From Geopsychrobacter sp. (GTDB lineage: Bacteria > Desulfobacterota > Desulfuromonadia > Desulfuromonadales > Geopsychrobacteraceae): a stretch of DNA of 9,514 nucleotides. The stretch spans positions 1 to 9,514 of the forward strand of contig JAUXIR010000034.1 of NCBI GenBank assembly GCA_030620915.1, given 5' to 3'. Shown piece after piece: positions 6,861-9,514 of the stretch; position 1 is the first letter of the stretch, and each line of letters opens with the position of its first letter. A program made the position numbers and the translations under genes. A model generated the notes under the pieces. The model saw only the letters and a program-made list of their open reading frames with translations, had not been told where the DNA came from and did not search any database.

Positions 6861-7088
6861 TTAAAAGTTTACGTCCGACCAGAGCAGCCACCAGATGACG
6901 TAAATTATCAGGGTTGCTAATCCTGCAGCGCGTAACCTCCAAAACCGATCACAAATTCCAAGCCGCAAACTCGACCGAGTATAGGCCATCAGATAATCAT
7001 CGGACAAGGGGTCCAGCTCAACTTCATACTCTAAGGCCCGCAGTAATTGCAATCGGACCTGGCTGCCAGGGGATCGGCGTAACCGCAC
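6861..7088 (-). CDS. Probable small single-pass membrane protein, hypothetical
   Basis: A 75-codon frame beginning GTG 11 nt after the stop of the response regulator and ending 55 nt before tlpA. The product is basic at the N-terminus (MRLRRSPGSQVRLQLLRALE), has an acidic middle (YEVELDPLSDDYLMAYTRSS), a basic amphipathic stretch (LGICDRFWRLR) and one C-terminal membrane helix (AAGLATLIIYVIWWLLW), so it looks tail-anchored. I do not recognise the family. For it: placement in a tight operon-like position, no other use for the gap, and a protein-like sequence. Against it: no convincing Shine-Dalgarno before the GTG, so the true start may be a later codon. No promoter or terminator is clear elsewhere in the 294-bp gap between the response regulator and tlpA. 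Confidence 0.5.
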   Translation of the reverse strand: MRLRRSPGSQVRLQLLRALEYEVELDPLSDDYLMAYTRSSLRLGICDRFWRLRAAGLATLIIYVIWWLLWSDVNF

Positions 7089-7099
7089 GAATCACTAAC

Positions 7100-8443
7100 T
7101 TATTGATGAATGTCATATTTTTCTAACCTGTAGAGCAGGGTGTGCCGTGGAATCCGTAGAAATTCAGCGGCCTTGGATTTATTCCAATTACACCTCTGTA
7201 AGGCCTGGGTCACGGCCTCTCGCTCAAGATCTTCAAGGGAATAGCCTTCATCCGGCAAGTTAAGCACTCCGTTGGTTGCGGTGTGCTTGCGGCTGATCCG
7301 TGCAGGCAGATCATCGATTCTCAGGCGATCATCCTGGCGCAGAATCAACATCTGTTCGACAACATTCTCCATTTCGCGCACGTTACCGGGCCAACTGTAG
7401 CTTTTGAGTTTCGCGATAACCTCTGGATCAATCACCACTGTTGCACTGGCTTCATGCTTACGCATAAAGTAGTCGAGTAGCAACGGGATATCCCCTTCGC
7501 GTTCACGCAGCGGTGGCAATGGCAGCGGAACCACCGCCAGGCGGTAGTAAAGATCTTCGCGAAACCGGCCTTCCTCCATCTCAATTTCGAGATCACGGTT
7601 GGTTGCGGCGATAACCCGCACTTCAACAGATTCGGTCACCCCTCCGACCGGTTCAAACTCCTGTTCCTGTAAGGCACGCAACAGCTTGGGTTGCAATTCA
7701 AGCGGCAGATCACCTATCTCATCCAGAAAAAGAGTCCCACCATCGGCCAAGGAGAACTTACCCTGACGGTCCTTAATCGCGCCGGTAAAAGAACCCTTTA
7801 TGTGACCGAAAAGTTCACTCTCGATCAGATCCTTGGGGATCGCCGCGCAGTTCACGGCGACAAAGGGTCCGCCGGCACATTCGGAGCCGCGATGCAGGGC
7901 GCGCGCGACCACTTCCTTACCGGTGCCACTCTCACCACTCAGCAATACGGAGGCCTGGCTGGAGGCCACCTTTTCAACCCGCTGGAGCAGGCGTTTCATT
8001 GCCGTAGAATTACCGATAATTTCGTGACCACCCTTATCCGCCAGGGCCGTTTTCAACTGCAAGTTCTCGCGTCGCAGCCCACGATACTCAAACGCCTTGG
8101 CCACGGCCAACACCAGTTGATCACGGCTGAAGGGCTTGGTCACGTAATCGTAGGCGCCCAGCTTGATCGCCTCGACGGCTTTCTCAACCGAGCTGAAAGC
8201 CGTGATCAGCATCACCAGGGCGTCGGACTCAAGCGCCTTGACCTTCTCCAACACCTCATAACCACTCATTCCAGGCATCTGGACATCGGTAATGACCAAG
8301 GAAGGCCGGTGGCGTTGAAACAGCGCAAGGCCTTCATCGCCCGTCCCGGCGGACAGCACCTGATAGCCGGCCTGCTCAAGGGTAAATTCAACCACCCTGC
8401 GCAAGGAGACATCATCATCAATGACTAGAATCTGCTTCTTCAT
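7100..8443 (-). CDS. Sigma-54-dependent response regulator, NtrC family
   Basis: A 447-residue cytoplasmic transcription activator. The receiver domain (1 to about 120) has D9-D10-D11, phosphoacceptor D53 (VITDVQMPG), T81 and K103 (TKP). The AAA+ domain has Walker A GESGTGKE at 170-177, a GAFTGA-type loop reading GSFTGA at 217-222, Walker B LFLDEI at 238-243, and AATNRDL and FREDLYYRL further on. The C-terminal Fis-type HTH runs from about 401 to the end (CNWNKSKAAEFLRIPRHTLLYRLEKY). The frame is open to 8467, but the ATG at 8443 is preferred: it has AGGAG 6 nt upstream and begins MKKQILVIDDD as the family does. It overlaps the kinase gene by 26 bp, so the two are cognate partners. Phosphorylation should drive oligomerisation and sigma-54 open-complex formation. 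Target genes are unknown. Confidence 0.95.
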   Translation of the reverse strand: MKKQILVIDDDVSLRRVVEFTLEQAGYQVLSAGTGDEGLALFQRHRPSLVITDVQMPGMSGYEVLEKVKALESDALVMLITAFSSVEKAVEAIKLGAYDYVTKPFSRDQLVLAVAKAFEYRGLRRENLQLKTALADKGGHEIIGNSTAMKRLLQRVEKVASSQASVLLSGESGTGKEVVARALHRGSECAGGPFVAVNCAAIPKDLIESELFGHIKGSFTGAIKDRQGKFSLADGGTLFLDEIGDLPLELQPKLLRALQEQEFEPVGGVTESVEVRVIAATNRDLEIEMEEGRFREDLYYRLAVVPLPLPPLREREGDIPLLLDYFMRKHEASATVVIDPEVIAKLKSYSWPGNVREMENVVEQMLILRQDDRLRIDDLPARISRKHTATNGVLNLPDEGYSLEDLEREAVTQALQRCNWNKSKAAEFLRIPRHTLLYRLEKYDIHQ

Positions 8444-9514
8444 TCTCTTCTCCTGCAAGTCTGGCAATCCTCAATTTCAGAGTGAACGTTGTCCCCTGTC
8501 CTTCGACACTTTCAACTGTGATCCGCCCGCCGGCGTTTTCGACAATCCGACTGGTAATTGCCAACCCGAGGCCGGTTCCTTCCTGCTTTGTCGTAAAAAA
8601 TGGATTAAAGATCCGTTCAAGATTCTCCTTGGGAATCCCCGGTCCGTTGTCGATAAAACGCCAAGTGACCCAGTTATTGCAGCTCTCGGCGATAATATGC
8701 AACTGCCCCCCCCCTGTCATGGCCTGCACCGCATTGAGGATCAAGTTCAGAAAGACCTGTTTAAACTGACCAGCCTCCCCTTCGGCCTCCGGTAGATCCT
8801 GAATCTCGGTCACAATATTGACCCTGGCCTTGCGCGCCTGGATCTCACCTAGCTGCAGGACCTCACGCAGGGTCTCGGCCGGAAAAAAACGGGCCTGCGC
8901 AGAGGGTTCGGGCTGCACGAAACGTAAAAAATCCTCTAGTACCTGATTGAGACGATCAACCTCCTTGACCAGGATGGCGGTAAATTCAGCGTATTTATGC
9001 CCGGGGGGAAAGGCATCTTGCAAAATCTCGGCAGTCCCCCGGATCGATCCCAGCGGATTGCGGATTTCATGTGCCATGCCGGCAGAAAGTTCTCCGAGTG
9101 CCGTCAGACGGTCCGCCCGCCGGAGCTGATCCTCAATCTCGATGATCATGTCGGCCTGCTCACGCAACTTGGCAAAGCTTCCGGCCAGCCGGGTCGCAGA
9201 TTCCTCGGCCCGCAGGCGTTGCTGATGCTCCTTGGAAGCCAGAGACCCCGTAATCACGCCGATAACGTTAAAGAGTAAAATCTCGAGGTACTGCTCAGGA
9301 TGAGATCCGGAGATCCTCCCCCACTGGAACACGACATGGGGGGCATAAACCACCGAAACGAAAAGGGCCGTACTGAACCCGCCGCGCAATCCGAACCAGA
9401 TTCCACCTAGAATGACCGGGATAAAATAGAGGCGGCGGTAAACATCGTGGGCATGGGCTCGATCGGTGGCGGTGAGATAATGCAGTGCCGTAATGCCGCA
9501 GACCAGCAGGAGTA
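8418..9514 (-). CDS. NtrB-like membrane sensor histidine kinase (5' end missing at the right edge)
   Basis: The frame is open to the window edge, giving at least 364 residues; the TTG at 9389 is not the true start. The visible N-terminal part is a hydrophobic sensor of several membrane segments: the edge reads LLLVCGITALHYL, then RRLYFIPVILGGIWFGLRGG, STALFVSVVYAPHVVFQW and QYLEILLFNVIGVITGSLA. A coiled-coil linker (KEHQQRLRAEESATRLAGSF onward) follows with no obvious PAS domain. HisKA has the phosphorylated His in LSAGMAHEIRNPLGSI (codon at 9071-9069). HATPase_c has the N box FLNLILNAVQAM, DNGPGIP, the F box NPFFTTK and GTGLGLAI. The 3' end overlaps the response regulator by 26 bp, and this kinase should phosphorylate D53 of that protein. 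The signal is unknown. It contains a run of nine G residues. Confidence 0.93.
   Translation of the reverse strand, partial: LLLVCGITALHYLTATDRAHAHDVYRRLYFIPVILGGIWFGLRGGFSTALFVSVVYAPHVVFQWGRISGSHPEQYLEILLFNVIGVITGSLASKEHQQRLRAEESATRLAGSFAKLREQADMIIEIEDQLRRADRLTALGELSAGMAHEIRNPLGSIRGTAEILQDAFPPGHKYAEFTAILVKEVDRLNQVLEDFLRFVQPEPSAQARFFPAETLREVLQLGEIQARKARVNIVTEIQDLPEAEGEAGQFKQVFLNLILNAVQAMTGGGQLHIIAESCNNWVTWRFIDNGPGIPKENLERIFNPFFTTKQEGTGLGLAITSRIVENAGGRITVESVEGQGTTFTLKLRIARLAGEENEEADSSH
8706..8714 (-). repeat. Homopolymer of nine G residues within the kinase gene
   Basis: Nine consecutive C on the plus strand encode three glycines (MTGGGQLH) in the HATPase domain of the kinase, using three GGG codons. 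Such tracts are prone to slippage in replication and in sequencing. The frame is intact in this sequence. Confidence 0.9.

Noticed and set aside
7691..8428. Plus-strand frame of 245 codons
   Set aside because: Entirely opposite the receiver and AAA+ domains of the response regulator; no plausible protein features.
8444..8467. Eight-residue longer start for the response regulator
   Set aside because: The ATG at 8443 has a good AGGAG at 6 nt and gives the usual receiver-domain opening; the longer form overlaps the kinase gene further and has no better signal.

Overview
All the genes that can be supported lie on the minus strand, so the window reads biologically from right (9514) to left (1). 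The gene set suggests an anaerobic or microaerobic Gram-negative bacterium, most likely a Desulfuromonadales/Geobacter-like lineage (Desulfobacterota, formerly Deltaproteobacteria). The pointers are a sensor kinase with a short multi-spanning sensor paired with a sigma-54 activator, a short FeoB (650 aa) with a DtxR-FeoA fusion partner, and a periplasmic thioredoxin/CcdA pair. The assignment is an inference from gene content and protein style, not from a phylogenetic marker search.

Right part (9514-7100): a two-component system. The histidine kinase runs off the right edge with its 5' end missing. Its 3' end overlaps by 26 bp an NtrC-type response regulator (receiver, AAA+ sigma-54 activator, Fis-type HTH). 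Only 11 bp after the regulator lies a probable small single-pass membrane protein gene of 75 codons.

Middle (6805-5523): tlpA-ccdA, a secreted TlpA/ResA-like thioredoxin and the CcdA membrane protein that would keep it reduced. The pair fits periplasmic disulfide reduction, for example for cytochrome c maturation.

Iron region (5490-2166): a promoter with a perfect 17-bp palindrome resembling a Fur box drives fur (GTG start), followed by feoB. A 58-codon cysteine-rich gene then overlaps the feoB stop by ATGA, and a DtxR-like/FeoA fusion overlaps that gene by TGATG. The operon therefore joins a Fur-type regulator, the Fe(II) transporter and a second metal-sensor-like protein carrying the FeoA domain. 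The DtxR-like protein keeps metal-site residues but has an atypical, acidic recognition helix. The small cysteine-rich gene is easily missed because of its size and overlaps.

Left part (2137-1): prfB (RF2) has its own consensus-like promoter, a strong hairpin in its leader and the classic programmed +1 frameshift site (SD-like GGAGG, then CTT TGA C at codon 24). Shifting gives a 365-residue RF2. A strong intrinsic terminator follows. Last comes a promoter and the first 254 codons of guaB (IMP dehydrogenase), which runs off the left edge.

No mobile element, CRISPR array, tRNA or rRNA was seen. The region looks like ordinary chromosome with a few points of real interest: the iron operon, the prfB leader and the two small genes.
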